Made by a program: the position numbers and the translations under genes. Positions 9,595 to 17,660 of a stretch of DNA of 64,000 nucleotides are shown piece after piece. Positions within the stretch are counted from its first letter, which is position 1, and each line of letters starts with the position of its first letter. The stretch comes from JACKAN01 sp964502735 (GTDB taxonomy: Bacteria; Bdellovibrionota; Bdellovibrionia; Bdellovibrionales; UBA1609), in contig CAZCYD010000003.1 of assembly GCA_964502735.1 (NCBI GenBank), positions 1-64,000 on the forward strand, read 5' to 3'. The notes below the pieces were generated by a model. That model did no database searches and was not told the origin of the DNA. It saw only the letters and a list, made by a program, of their open reading frames with translations.

Positions 9595-9802
9595 TCTTGA
9601 TATTTAACAAAACAGATAAAACGAACAAGCTTATAATTCTAAATATTTAATTTAATGGAAGTCTGCGCAAGAATCACTGAGTCATGTGCTGAATAAAATA
9701 AAAGTGATGATTCTTGTTCTCACGCAAATTATTTAAAAAACAGCTTACAATTTTCATACTATTCAAATTCGCAGATAAAATGCGTCAAATTTGGGATACT
9801 AT

Positions 9803-12193
9803 CTATTGAATTCTTGAGCCTTCTTCAAAGTCGTTATTTGAATTTTTATTGCTCGACAATCCCTGTTCATCAATAACCTCGCGACTGGAGGGAAGACTTG
9901 TAATGACTCTAGACTGATCAATAATTCGAGGCGTTACAAAGATTACCAGTTCTGTTTTTGAATTTTCTTTGGCCTCACTTTTAAATAACCAACCCAATAT
10001 AGGAATATTGCCCAACACGGGTACCTTATTAACAGCGGAGGTTTCGCTACCCGAGTAAATTCCACCAATAACAGCCGTCTGATTGTTTCCCACTATAACT
10101 TTCGTTTGCGCAGAACTTGTAGATGTAGATACCATTCCACTTAGAGTGGCACCAGCTGTTGGATTTGTTCTACTTACGTTGAGATCCAATCGTATGCTAT
10201 TATCTGATGAAATCACGGGTGTAACCTTAAAATTCAGAGTGAACCTCTGAATATCCACCGTTTGCACTGTATTCACGGCCCCAGCAACGGCTGATGTTTG
10301 TGCTGTTGAGTTTACAAAGGGTACAGCCAAAGTTTGGGTAAAATTGGCGGGTTCTCCTGTCAAAGTGATAATTCTGGGAGATGAAATCACTTTTGCTAAA
10401 TTGTTAGCTTCTAAGAGAGCAATTTTTGCATTTAATGAACCTAAAACGTCTAACACTCCTATGTTTAGGTTTAAATTCGCAATACCTGCAAAATTTTGAT
10501 CAACGGGACTGATTGCCAAAGACGGATTGACAGTAATGGGAGAGCCACCGACTCCCCCCGTTTGACTTAAAATCTTAGGCGTACCCGAAGCACTCCAATT
10601 GAGACCCAGCCCCTTAGAGAAGGACTCAACCGCTTCGATAATTTTTCCTTCGATAAGAACCTGCTTGGGTGGAATATCAATGGCTTCCAGCAGCTTTTCC
10701 ATTTTGACAATATTTTCTTCGACTTCTGTTACTATCAGAGAGTTTGTCTGAGCATCAGATATCACGACACCTTTTTTTGACTTCAAAGAGTTAAGTTTTG
10801 TTACTGCATCAGCTAAAGCCAAATAACTTACAGGAATAATCTTTATCTGAAGTGGCTCTGTCTCGTTACGTCTATCTATAATAGCCTGTGCATTAGTAAT
10901 CTCTCGGCTCAAATTATTTAATGTGTCTACGCGTATAACGTTACCTTCTCGCACATAACCCAACCTATTCGATCTTAGTATAAGAATAAAAGCCTGATCC
11001 CAGGGGACTTTTCGAAGTTTTAATGTAACCTCCCCGCCCAAGCTATTGGGAAGTGCCAAGTTGAGGCCTGCCTCTTCTGCTATCATTTCTAAAACATCCT
11101 TCACCCCGATTTTATCTACTTGCAGAGAAATTGGCTTACCATAGTATTTTCTGTGCTTTAATAGGAACTCATCCAATGTTCTTGCACTTAACAAAAGATT
11201 TTTAGTCTCTTCTGCTACCTGATACTCTGGGTAGGCCTCAGGCGTTCCCCCCTTTGAATAATCAATGTTTAAATTTGGATCATCAACGGCTTCTGACTCC
11301 AGAGCTAAATTTCCAGAAACGCCTTGGGCGACCTGTAGATTGTCATTAGGACTGGCCTCAGCAACTTGGGTACTCACCTTTTCTTTATTGGTGGGCGGAA
11401 TAATTAATAGGGTGTTTCCTTCCTTTTGCACGATAGGACTTGTCGCCTCTTTTAATTGAATTACAACTCTTGCAACAGATGAACCTGGCTTTTGATAGGC
11501 GTTAATGGCTGCAAATGAAGCCCCCTTAAACTCCTTAAGAAGGTAGGGGCGCTTGAGACTATCTGCTAAATTAGCGTTTGCAATTTCAATTATATATTGC
11601 TTATTTTCGATATTACTTCGAGTTTTAAAGTAAAACTCTGAATCCACTTTAATAACAACAGTTCCACCACTCTGATTAGCGAGAAAGCTAATATCTTTGA
11701 TATCCACAGGAGGTGTTGAAAAGGCCGACTCAAACTCTCTTTCTTCTTCTGTTAGAGGGTCAGGTTCCGAAACTTCCATCATCCCCATATTTTGTTCTGG
11801 CTCCTGAGGGACACTTTCAGGGACCATTTCTTGTAATGGCTCCAGGGACTCTTCCTCTTGCAAATCAGCCACTTGAGTTTCTTCTAGTTGCTGCTCCTGA
11901 ACTTCACCTTCAAAGTTCAAGTCTTCTTCCCCTTCATCAAAAGCCGCAAACTCATCCACGCTGTCGCTGGCTTCATCTCCAGACTCTGACTCTGCTTGTT
12001 GAAAATCTAAACTCTCTTCTCCACCGTCATCAAATTCCATATCATCGCCAATTTCAGCTGAGAACTCACTATTTAGGTCGTCTTCAAGTTGAGATATTTC
12101 TTCGTTAATCTCTAAATTTTCTTTGGGTTTATTGCTGGAACAAGACAGAATAAAAATCTGAAAAAATAATATTGAAACAAAAAACTTCTTCAT
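9803..12193 (-). CDS. pilQ: Type IV pilus secretin PilQ, possibly lipidated
   Basis: PilQ forms the outer-membrane pore for the pilus. The order is: leader MKKFFVSILFFQIFILSC with an ILSC lipobox (Cys 18); a very acidic low-complexity region, residues ~25-160; an AMIN peptidoglycan-binding domain, ~163-265; an STN domain (KIGVKDVLEMIAEEAGLNL); a NolW repeat (IPVSYLALADAVTKLNSL); and the secretin core with the family signature VPVLGNIPILGWLFKS near the C-terminus. The ATG at 12193 has AAGGA five bases upstream, so the first six residues of the longest frame are dropped. It closes the pilMNOPQ run. The acidic region and the lipobox are unusual for PilQ; homologues I know rely on a normal signal peptide. 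Confidence 0.93.
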   Translation of the reverse strand: MKKFFVSILFFQIFILSCSSNKPKENLEINEEISQLEDDLNSEFSAEIGDDMEFDDGGEESLDFQQAESESGDEASDSVDEFAAFDEGEEDLNFEGEVQEQQLEETQVADLQEEESLEPLQEMVPESVPQEPEQNMGMMEVSEPDPLTEEEREFESAFSTPPVDIKDISFLANQSGGTVVIKVDSEFYFKTRSNIENKQYIIEIANANLADSLKRPYLLKEFKGASFAAINAYQKPGSSVARVVIQLKEATSPIVQKEGNTLLIIPPTNKEKVSTQVAEASPNDNLQVAQGVSGNLALESEAVDDPNLNIDYSKGGTPEAYPEYQVAEETKNLLLSARTLDEFLLKHRKYYGKPISLQVDKIGVKDVLEMIAEEAGLNLALPNSLGGEVTLKLRKVPWDQAFILILRSNRLGYVREGNVIRVDTLNNLSREITNAQAIIDRRNETEPLQIKIIPVSYLALADAVTKLNSLKSKKGVVISDAQTNSLIVTEVEENIVKMEKLLEAIDIPPKQVLIEGKIIEAVESFSKGLGLNWSASGTPKILSQTGGVGGSPITVNPSLAISPVDQNFAGIANLNLNIGVLDVLGSLNAKIALLEANNLAKVISSPRIITLTGEPANFTQTLAVPFVNSTAQTSAVAGAVNTVQTVDIQRFTLNFKVTPVISSDNSIRLDLNVSRTNPTAGATLSGMVSTSTSSAQTKVIVGNNQTAVIGGIYSGSETSAVNKVPVLGNIPILGWLFKSEAKENSKTELVIFVTPRIIDQSRVITSLPSSREVIDEQGLSSNKNSNNDFEEGSRIQ

Positions 12194-12223
12194 AATCATC
12201 CTTGATTGCACTGTTGCTTTCTC

Positions 12224-12850
12224 TTATTTTCTACGACTACCTATTTTCATAATGGACGTCTTAAAGCTTAACTGTCCTTTTCTCTTTACAGTTTCGATTA
12301 CAACTACTTCTCCTTCTCTTATAGCTGCAATAAAGCCATTGTTTTTCCCTATTCTCTCATCTTTTCCCAAAATATGCACTTCGTTTGTCGGATCAACAAA
12401 CATCGCTTTGGGCGTCTCCACATCCCAAATAATAGCAACAGGAACAATCATATCCAATTCAAATCTTTGAAGAGGCCTTAGTGGTCCAACAAAAACACCC
12501 TCTTCTGTAACCTCAGCTCTAACATCAAGTCGAAACTCTTTAAACGGATCACGCCTATTTTCAACATCGTAGTTATATGGAGACATCAACGTATCAAGAT
12601 CATCAGAAATTAATCTCTCACTAACTTCCTCAACAAGGTTTTGGACTTTAGTCTCGGGAGGCGTTTCATCTGAAGGCAGAGGAGGAGGCAAGGGTGGCAG
12701 AGGAGGCAGTTCCTCATTCCCTGTTTGTTGGCCGACCTCCTGCTGAGATTGAGACTTCTCCGTAAGGCTGCTGGTAATCCAAAAAGCCGCAGCTATCCCC
12801 ATAAGGGCTGAAATAAAATAAGCTGTAAACTGCAAAACCTTATTTAGCAT
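12224..12850 (-). CDS. pilP: Type IV pilus alignment protein PilP
   Basis: PilP joins the inner-membrane PilN/PilO pair to the PilQ secretin. One membrane segment lies at residues ~8-28 (FTAYFISALMGIAAAFWI), then a Pro/Glu-rich linker with a PPLPPLPPPLP run. The conserved periplasmic domain contains RRDPF, GPLRPLQRFELDMI and HILGKDERIGKNNGFI, which match the PilP pattern. Classical PilP is a lipoprotein, but no Cys follows the membrane segment here, so this copy is probably anchored by the helix. The start overlaps pilO by 11 nt, as expected for translational coupling. Confidence 0.9.
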   Translation of the reverse strand: MLNKVLQFTAYFISALMGIAAAFWITSSLTEKSQSQQEVGQQTGNEELPPLPPLPPPLPSDETPPETKVQNLVEEVSERLISDDLDTLMSPYNYDVENRRDPFKEFRLDVRAEVTEEGVFVGPLRPLQRFELDMIVPVAIIWDVETPKAMFVDPTNEVHILGKDERIGKNNGFIAAIREGEVVVIETVKRKGQLSFKTSIMKIGSRRK

Positions 12851-13469
12851 ATTTCAACACTTCGCTCTTGTCTGATTCTGGGTTGTACCTATAAGCTAAA
12901 AAATCAGCTTTTACATCTAACAAAGCTTCTCCATCTAACTCCGCATTCCTTCGAGATATGGTGAAGGACTTCAAGGAAATAACCCTATCCACTTTTGTTA
13001 TGTAAGACAAAAATAACAAAAGCTGAGTATAGGTCAGCTCTAACTGCATATTTACAGAAATTGTATGATAAATATCGTCTTTACTTGCCTTAGTTGGGCT
13101 CGAGGTTGTGCCCTTAACTCTTGCACCCACAGCTTTGGCTTCAGTGGACAGGATTTCCATAACCTGAAACTCAGAAAGTTCTTCCGGAAGAAACTTCACG
13201 ATGGCTGCAAACTTTGGCCCTTCCTCATCCAGTGCTAACTTGTAGGCCTTTGCATCTTCCTTGGCTTTCTCATACTTTTTTATTTCTTGTTGGAGATCTG
13301 TAGTTTGTTTTTTTAATGCGGCTATGTTTTTTTGTAAGTTTGCCCCGTTATTATACATGAACATATAATACAAAAGCGCAAGAATAGCACTTCCAACGAA
13401 TGCCTGCCCTCGACTTAAAGATCCAATTTTTTCAACAATTGGACTACTCAATTTTTTCCTCCACTTCAA
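12840..13469 (-). CDS. pilO: Type IV pilus inner-membrane protein PilO
   Basis: A 209-residue bitopic membrane protein: a short cytoplasmic N-terminus, a membrane segment at ~23-40 (GQAFVGSAILALLYYMFMY), a coiled coil (~45-75, KQTTDLQQEIKKYEKAKED), and a ferredoxin-like periplasmic domain beginning FLPEELSEFQVMEILSTEAK. PilO pairs with PilN and transmits alignment between the inner-membrane platform and PilP/PilQ. It overlaps pilN by 26 nt. Identification rests on the fold pattern and position between pilN and pilP, since PilO is weakly conserved. Confidence 0.88.
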   Translation of the reverse strand: MKWRKKLSSPIVEKIGSLSRGQAFVGSAILALLYYMFMYNNGANLQKNIAALKKQTTDLQQEIKKYEKAKEDAKAYKLALDEEGPKFAAIVKFLPEELSEFQVMEILSTEAKAVGARVKGTTSSPTKASKDDIYHTISVNMQLELTYTQLLLFLSYITKVDRVISLKSFTISRRNAELDGEALLDVKADFLAYRYNPESDKSEVLKYAK

Positions 13470-14025
13470 TTACCAAACTAAAATTATGCACGATATTTCC
13501 AGACCTCGTCTGCATCTCTTTCGTATCCTTAATAACTACATTTTTAAAAATAGATTGGTTATCCAAAGACGTTTTAAACAACGTGATATCATCTATATCC
13601 ACCGCCGTCGCCTGGATATCAAATTTTCGACTATTATAATTTACCTTCTCAAACCAAACCTTTTCAGGGATAATACTCTGTAATAAGTCTAACGATTTGA
13701 GTTCTATTAATCTCTCTCTGGACAGGTTTTTTATAACTTTTACTCGATCCTTAACCTGATTTAACTGTTTTGATAACTCTTTGGCTTCTCCCGCCGCAGC
13801 TGTTTGCTCTTTTAAAGTTTTTTTGAGAGTTGCAACCGCCCCATTAGAGCGTTTAATTTCTTTGCGCAAATTTGCAATATTTTGATATTCATAAGCGTAC
13901 AGTAAAGCTGTCAACACAAGGAGAATTGCAATGTTCTTTGCTGCCAGCGACTCAAGATTAGGTGCCGCATAGATCCCTTCCGTACTAGCTGTTGTTCGAC
14001 TGCGAAGAAGGTTGACTCTAATCAT
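13444..14025 (-). CDS. pilN: Type IV pilus inner-membrane protein PilN
   Basis: The protein starts MIRVNLLRSR, the short cytoplasmic peptide that PilM binds in other systems (consensus INLLPxR; here the Pro is replaced by Arg). A membrane helix follows at ~31-48 (NIAILLVLTALLYAYEY), then a coiled coil and a periplasmic domain with SLDLLQSIIPEKVWFEKVNY. The start overlaps the pilM stop by four bases (ATGA type), so the two are likely translated together. Confidence 0.9.
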   Translation of the reverse strand: MIRVNLLRSRTTASTEGIYAAPNLESLAAKNIAILLVLTALLYAYEYQNIANLRKEIKRSNGAVATLKKTLKEQTAAAGEAKELSKQLNQVKDRVKVIKNLSRERLIELKSLDLLQSIIPEKVWFEKVNYNSRKFDIQATAVDIDDITLFKTSLDNQSIFKNVVIKDTKEMQTRSGNIVHNFSLVIEVEEKIE

Positions 14026-15068
14026 GCATCACCAAGCGTCCTCATACCCAAACCCAGTGCGATCGCTGTAAAATTTCGAATTTGCTCGATATACTGATCA
14101 GAAAAGGCTTTTGAGTTGACAGCAACACTCGAAAAAGGATCCAAACTCTCGCATGGTGCCAACTGTGATAAAGCCTTTTTCAACCCCGAGACGCCGCTGC
14201 CCCCACCAGTGCAATAAAGTTGATTTACCTGCAAATTTGATGTGTTGTGAAAAAACTCAAGATTGCTTGCGATTTCATCAATAAGTGTAGAGTGAGTATT
14301 CTCAATAATAGCCCCAACGTCCTCGGGGGCGGCATGCCCTGTTGAAAAACTCAACTTCATTCCTTCAGCCTCTACCATAGAAACCCCAAGAGATTTGGCA
14401 ATCTCGTTAGTATAAAGTAACCCCCCGAGAGGCATGTCTCTAGCAAAAACGACCTCTCCTTGTTCGACAATAACAAAATTTGTAACAGAAGAACCAATAT
14501 TTAACAGGCCGACAACCTCACCACTTTGAACGCCATAATTAGCCTCAAAGCAATTAGCCAAGGCAAAGCCTTCGACGTCCAAAATACTGCATTTATACCC
14601 TGCTCCATTAACAATTTGTGCAGTTGAGAAAACAACGTCTTGAATTGCGGCGACCAACAAGATCTCCATCGTGTCGGTTTGGCCTGAGTCGATATTTAAC
14701 ACCTTAAAATCAAGATTAACTTCATTAACATCGTAGGGGATATACTGCTCAGCCTCCCATCGAATTTGCTCTGATATTAAGGACTCATCCATTTTGGGTA
14801 TGCTGATTCTCTTAATAATGACAGACGAGCCCCAAAGCCCTGCACAGACATTTTTAACATTAGCTCCAAGCTCCAAGATGGCTTGTTTAACTGCTGCAGA
14901 CAACAAGTCAGCATCAATAATATCCCCTCCTGAAGTTGCCGCAGGAGGAGTGGGAATCAAACTAAAATTTCGCAAAGTGCTAACTTTTTTGCCCACATCA
15001 ACTTCAGCTACTTTTATAGTGCTTGAACCAATATCTAGGCCTAAAACTTTTTTATTTTTAAATAGCAT
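14022..15068 (-). CDS. pilM: Type IV pilus assembly ATPase-like protein PilM
   Basis: PilM is an actin/FtsA-like cytoplasmic protein that docks on the N-terminus of PilN. The phosphate-1 motif VLGLDIGSSTIKVAEV is at residues 8-23, followed by IRWEAEQYIPYDVNEVNLDF, VGLLNIGSSVTNFVIVE (phosphate 2) and the adenosine motif LYCTGGGSGVSGL. Length (348) is normal. AAGG lies six bases before the ATG. It is the first gene of pilMNOPQ; the 142 nt before it, up to pilD, could hold a separate promoter, though transcription from pilD may continue into it. Confidence 0.95.
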   Translation of the reverse strand: MLFKNKKVLGLDIGSSTIKVAEVDVGKKVSTLRNFSLIPTPPAATSGGDIIDADLLSAAVKQAILELGANVKNVCAGLWGSSVIIKRISIPKMDESLISEQIRWEAEQYIPYDVNEVNLDFKVLNIDSGQTDTMEILLVAAIQDVVFSTAQIVNGAGYKCSILDVEGFALANCFEANYGVQSGEVVGLLNIGSSVTNFVIVEQGEVVFARDMPLGGLLYTNEIAKSLGVSMVEAEGMKLSFSTGHAAPEDVGAIIENTHSTLIDEIASNLEFFHNTSNLQVNQLYCTGGGSGVSGLKKALSQLAPCESLDPFSSVAVNSKAFSDQYIEQIRNFTAIALGLGMRTLGDA

Positions 15069-15210
15069 CTAACGCCTTCTAAAGAGAGATCGAGTTGATA
15101 AAATAAAAAATATAATGCCCTGAAGTTGTGCATTAACCTCTTGTTACACACACACAGAACTTCCATCCTCTTAAATTAAATCGAATTTGACTATTTTTGT
15201 CAAAGTTTTG

Positions 15211-16011
15211 TCAAAGGCCAGGAAGGAAAAAACCAAAGTACCAATGAGTGAACTGCTCTCCGAAAAATATATATAAGATGGCTCCTAATGCCAAGTAAGG
15301 GCCAAATGGTATTGTTGTGGACATCCCCTGCTTAGATTTAAGCGACACACTCAAGCCAACAAAACTGCCAACAAGACTTGATGACAAAATGACAAAAGGT
15401 ATAGCTTTCCAGCCCAAAACAGCACCTATCCACGCCAAGAGTTTAATATCACCGCCACCCATTCCCTCTTGCTTTCTCCACACATAATACAGGTAAGCCA
15501 CAGCCCACAAGAAGCCTCCCCCAGTTAGGACTCCCAATAAAGAATCTGCAAGAGTTCTTCCGTCGTTTAAAAAAGCACCCACAAGCCCCACGACAATTCC
15601 CCCGAGAGAAAAACTATCGGGAATAATCATATGATCAAAATCTATGAAGCTCACCGTAACTAAGCCAAAATATAAAATAATGTGCTCGAAAAAATAAACA
15701 TTTAAACCGTGATGCAAATAAAATCCTACGAACCCTAAGCTCATTAAAAGTTCAATAAAAGGATAACGCCACGAAATCTTATTTTTACAGAATGCACATT
15801 TCCCCCCAAGAAAAGCCCATGAAAGAATGGGAATATTGTGGTACCATTTTATTGGCGTTTTGCAATTAGGACAGTGACTGGGAGGCCGAACCACACTTTG
15901 CCCTTGAGGCAAACGAATAATAACAACATTGGCAAAACTCCCCCATATGGCTCCAAAAATTGCAACACTTAAATACTGTAAGAATGGGGGGAACTCTTCA
16001 AAACTAAGCAA
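15211..16011 (-). CDS. pilD: Type IV prepilin peptidase/N-methyltransferase
   Basis: PilD cleaves the prepilin leader and methylates the new N-terminus. The cytoplasmic zinc-ribbon domain is complete: CPNC at ~43 and CAFC at ~72 with 25-plus residues between. The two catalytic aspartates are seen in FIDFDHMIIPD and MGGGDIKLLAW. About eight membrane segments fill the rest. The start is TTG, overlapping the stop of the upstream permease by eight bases; no better start exists, since the first helix (YLSVAIFGAIWGSFANVVI) aligns with the family N-terminus. Confidence 0.95.
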   Translation of the reverse strand: MLSFEEFPPFLQYLSVAIFGAIWGSFANVVIIRLPQGQSVVRPPSHCPNCKTPIKWYHNIPILSWAFLGGKCAFCKNKISWRYPFIELLMSLGFVGFYLHHGLNVYFFEHIILYFGLVTVSFIDFDHMIIPDSFSLGGIVVGLVGAFLNDGRTLADSLLGVLTGGGFLWAVAYLYYVWRKQEGMGGGDIKLLAWIGAVLGWKAIPFVILSSSLVGSFVGLSVSLKSKQGMSTTIPFGPYLALGAILYIFFGEQFTHWYFGFFLPGL

Positions 16012-16771
16012 AGTCTTTCTTTCTAAAAATAATTGAAGTTAATGTTAATATCAATAACCACCAGCCAAAACCATAACTCATTACGTAGAATATCTCTTCT
16101 GCAACAATATCACCACCATAAACAACATAACTTCGCCAATTAAATCTTTCTAAATTAGGCAGTACATATACGCTCGCCTTTGAGAGTATCAGAAACAGCT
16201 CTGACCCGCTCTTTTCAGCCAAAAAATTTAAATTTTCTACCCAATGGCCAATAAGAAAAATGGCTGCAGAAAAAGAAACCACCAAAAAGGGGCTTGAAAA
16301 TGTACTAAATAACATTGAAAATCCCATAAGAATTAAAGCTTCCATGAGTATGCCTAATACTGAGACTAAAAACTCATCAGCGATAGGAATTCCCAGCCAC
16401 AAAAAGATCAGAACTTGAACAAAAGAGAGAGCAAAAACCATTAATGTGATAATTAAAAGTAACCCTAAACTCTTTCCAAGCAGAAACTGTATTCTCTTCA
16501 GTGGCCTAACAAGTAGGGTGAGTATCGTTTGTCGGTCAATTTCTTTGTAAACGAGACTGCTGCCAACAAATATCGCCAAGATAATTGCACTCAGATGAAT
16601 AGCTGCCATACCAAAGTTAGCGGAAATTCTGGCTTGTTCAACAAAGCTGAGTTGACCTAGCGCAAGTGCTGCACCAACAAGGATGAGAGAAAAAAGTACC
16701 AACCCATAAAGTATTCTGTCTCGAATGATCTCTATAAAAGTGTTACTAGCTATAATCCAAATGGCTTTCAT
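16004..16771 (-). CDS. ABC-2 type permease, PilI-like by position
   Basis: A 255-residue protein with six predicted membrane segments of the ABC-2/NosY type; the conserved early segment is DRQTILTLLVRPLKRIQFLLGKSLGL. It overlaps the ATPase gene by 26 nt and pilD by 8 nt. In Myxococcus xanthus pilGHI, an ABC transporter needed for piliation, lies directly before pilD, so by position and family this is probably the permease of the same transporter. The exported substrate is not established. The Pil-specific role here is inference; the ABC-2 assignment is direct. Confidence 0.8.
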   Translation of the reverse strand: MKAIWIIASNTFIEIIRDRILYGLVLFSLILVGAALALGQLSFVEQARISANFGMAAIHLSAIILAIFVGSSLVYKEIDRQTILTLLVRPLKRIQFLLGKSLGLLLIITLMVFALSFVQVLIFLWLGIPIADEFLVSVLGILMEALILMGFSMLFSTFSSPFLVVSFSAAIFLIGHWVENLNFLAEKSGSELFLILSKASVYVLPNLERFNWRSYVVYGGDIVAEEIFYVMSYGFGWWLLILTLTSIIFRKKDFA

Positions 16772-17645
16772 TCCGTCTTCCTAATACTTTTGATATGAAA
16801 TACTGTTCTAAAGATATCCGATCAGGTTCAACGCCCACAATTTTTCCACCATCTCGAATAATTAAGCTAATTTTTTCTTGCATGGCCTCTTGACTCAATC
16901 CAGAGAGTTTTTTTCTGTCTCCCCCTGTCAAATATGCAACCTGATAGTTAGGCTCCAAAGAAGACAATAAAGCTCGAGTTGCCCCTTGATAAAATAAGAC
17001 CCCGTCTTTTAAGATAATAAGATCTGCACAGAGTTGTTCAGTATCATGCAACAAATGACTGCTCAAAAGTACAGATCGCCCCTCTGAAGAGGCCTCTCTT
17101 ATCAACTCACTTAAGTAATACCGTCCATCAGGGTCCAGACCCGACATAGGCTCATCAAGTATCAGCAGGTCTGGATCATGAATCATAGCCTGCGCAAAAC
17201 CAATTTTCTGCAACATTCCCTTAGAATAATATCTCAAGGCTAAGTCCTTAGCATGATATAAATCTACTCTCTTTAATAAAGACTCAATTCGATCCTGAAG
17301 CAAATTTTTTTTAATTTTTGAAGATATTAAACCGTAAAACTTTAAAAACTCCTGACCCGTCAAATAACTGTAGAAATAAGGGCGCTCTGGCAAAAAACCA
17401 ATGCGACTCTTGACCTCTGAAGTTAGACTAGAACTACCAAAATAACTAAATTCCCCAGAATCAGGAAAGATGAGACCGAGCAAACACTTCATTGTCGTAG
17501 TTTTTCCGGCACCATTTGCTCCTAAAAACCCCGTGACTTTACCGGGCTCAACCTTAAAAGAAACACCCTTAAGGACTTCGGTTTTTTCGGACCAAAAATG
17601 TCGCCTAAAGGATTTCCTCAGGTCTCTCACTTCCAACAATGACAT
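16746..17645 (-). CDS. ABC transporter ATP-binding protein, PilH-like
   Basis: The ATPase partner of the next gene. Motifs: Walker A FLGANGAGKTTTMK (~residue 41), Q-loop region IGFLPERPYFY, signature YYSKGMLQKIGFAQAM (a YSKGM variant of LSGGQ, common in NosF/CcmA-type proteins), Walker B DLLILDEPMSGLDPDG and the H-loop SSHLL. The C-terminal 80 residues follow the pattern of ABC-2 partner ATPases. Located just downstream of carB (15 nt), so it sits at the junction between the pyrimidine genes and the pilus genes. M. xanthus PilH is the expected homologue. Confidence 0.85.
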   Translation of the reverse strand: MSLLEVRDLRKSFRRHFWSEKTEVLKGVSFKVEPGKVTGFLGANGAGKTTTMKCLLGLIFPDSGEFSYFGSSSLTSEVKSRIGFLPERPYFYSYLTGQEFLKFYGLISSKIKKNLLQDRIESLLKRVDLYHAKDLALRYYSKGMLQKIGFAQAMIHDPDLLILDEPMSGLDPDGRYYLSELIREASSEGRSVLLSSHLLHDTEQLCADLIILKDGVLFYQGATRALLSSLEPNYQVAYLTGGDRKKLSGLSQEAMQEKISLIIRDGGKIVGVEPDRISLEQYFISKVLGRRNESHLDYS

Positions 17646-17660
17646 ATTGTAATTTCAGCA

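Noticed and set aside
11713..12108. 131-codon Leu/Pro-rich frame opposite pilQ
   Set aside because: Antisense to the acidic low-complexity part of PilQ; the Glu codons create the open frame.
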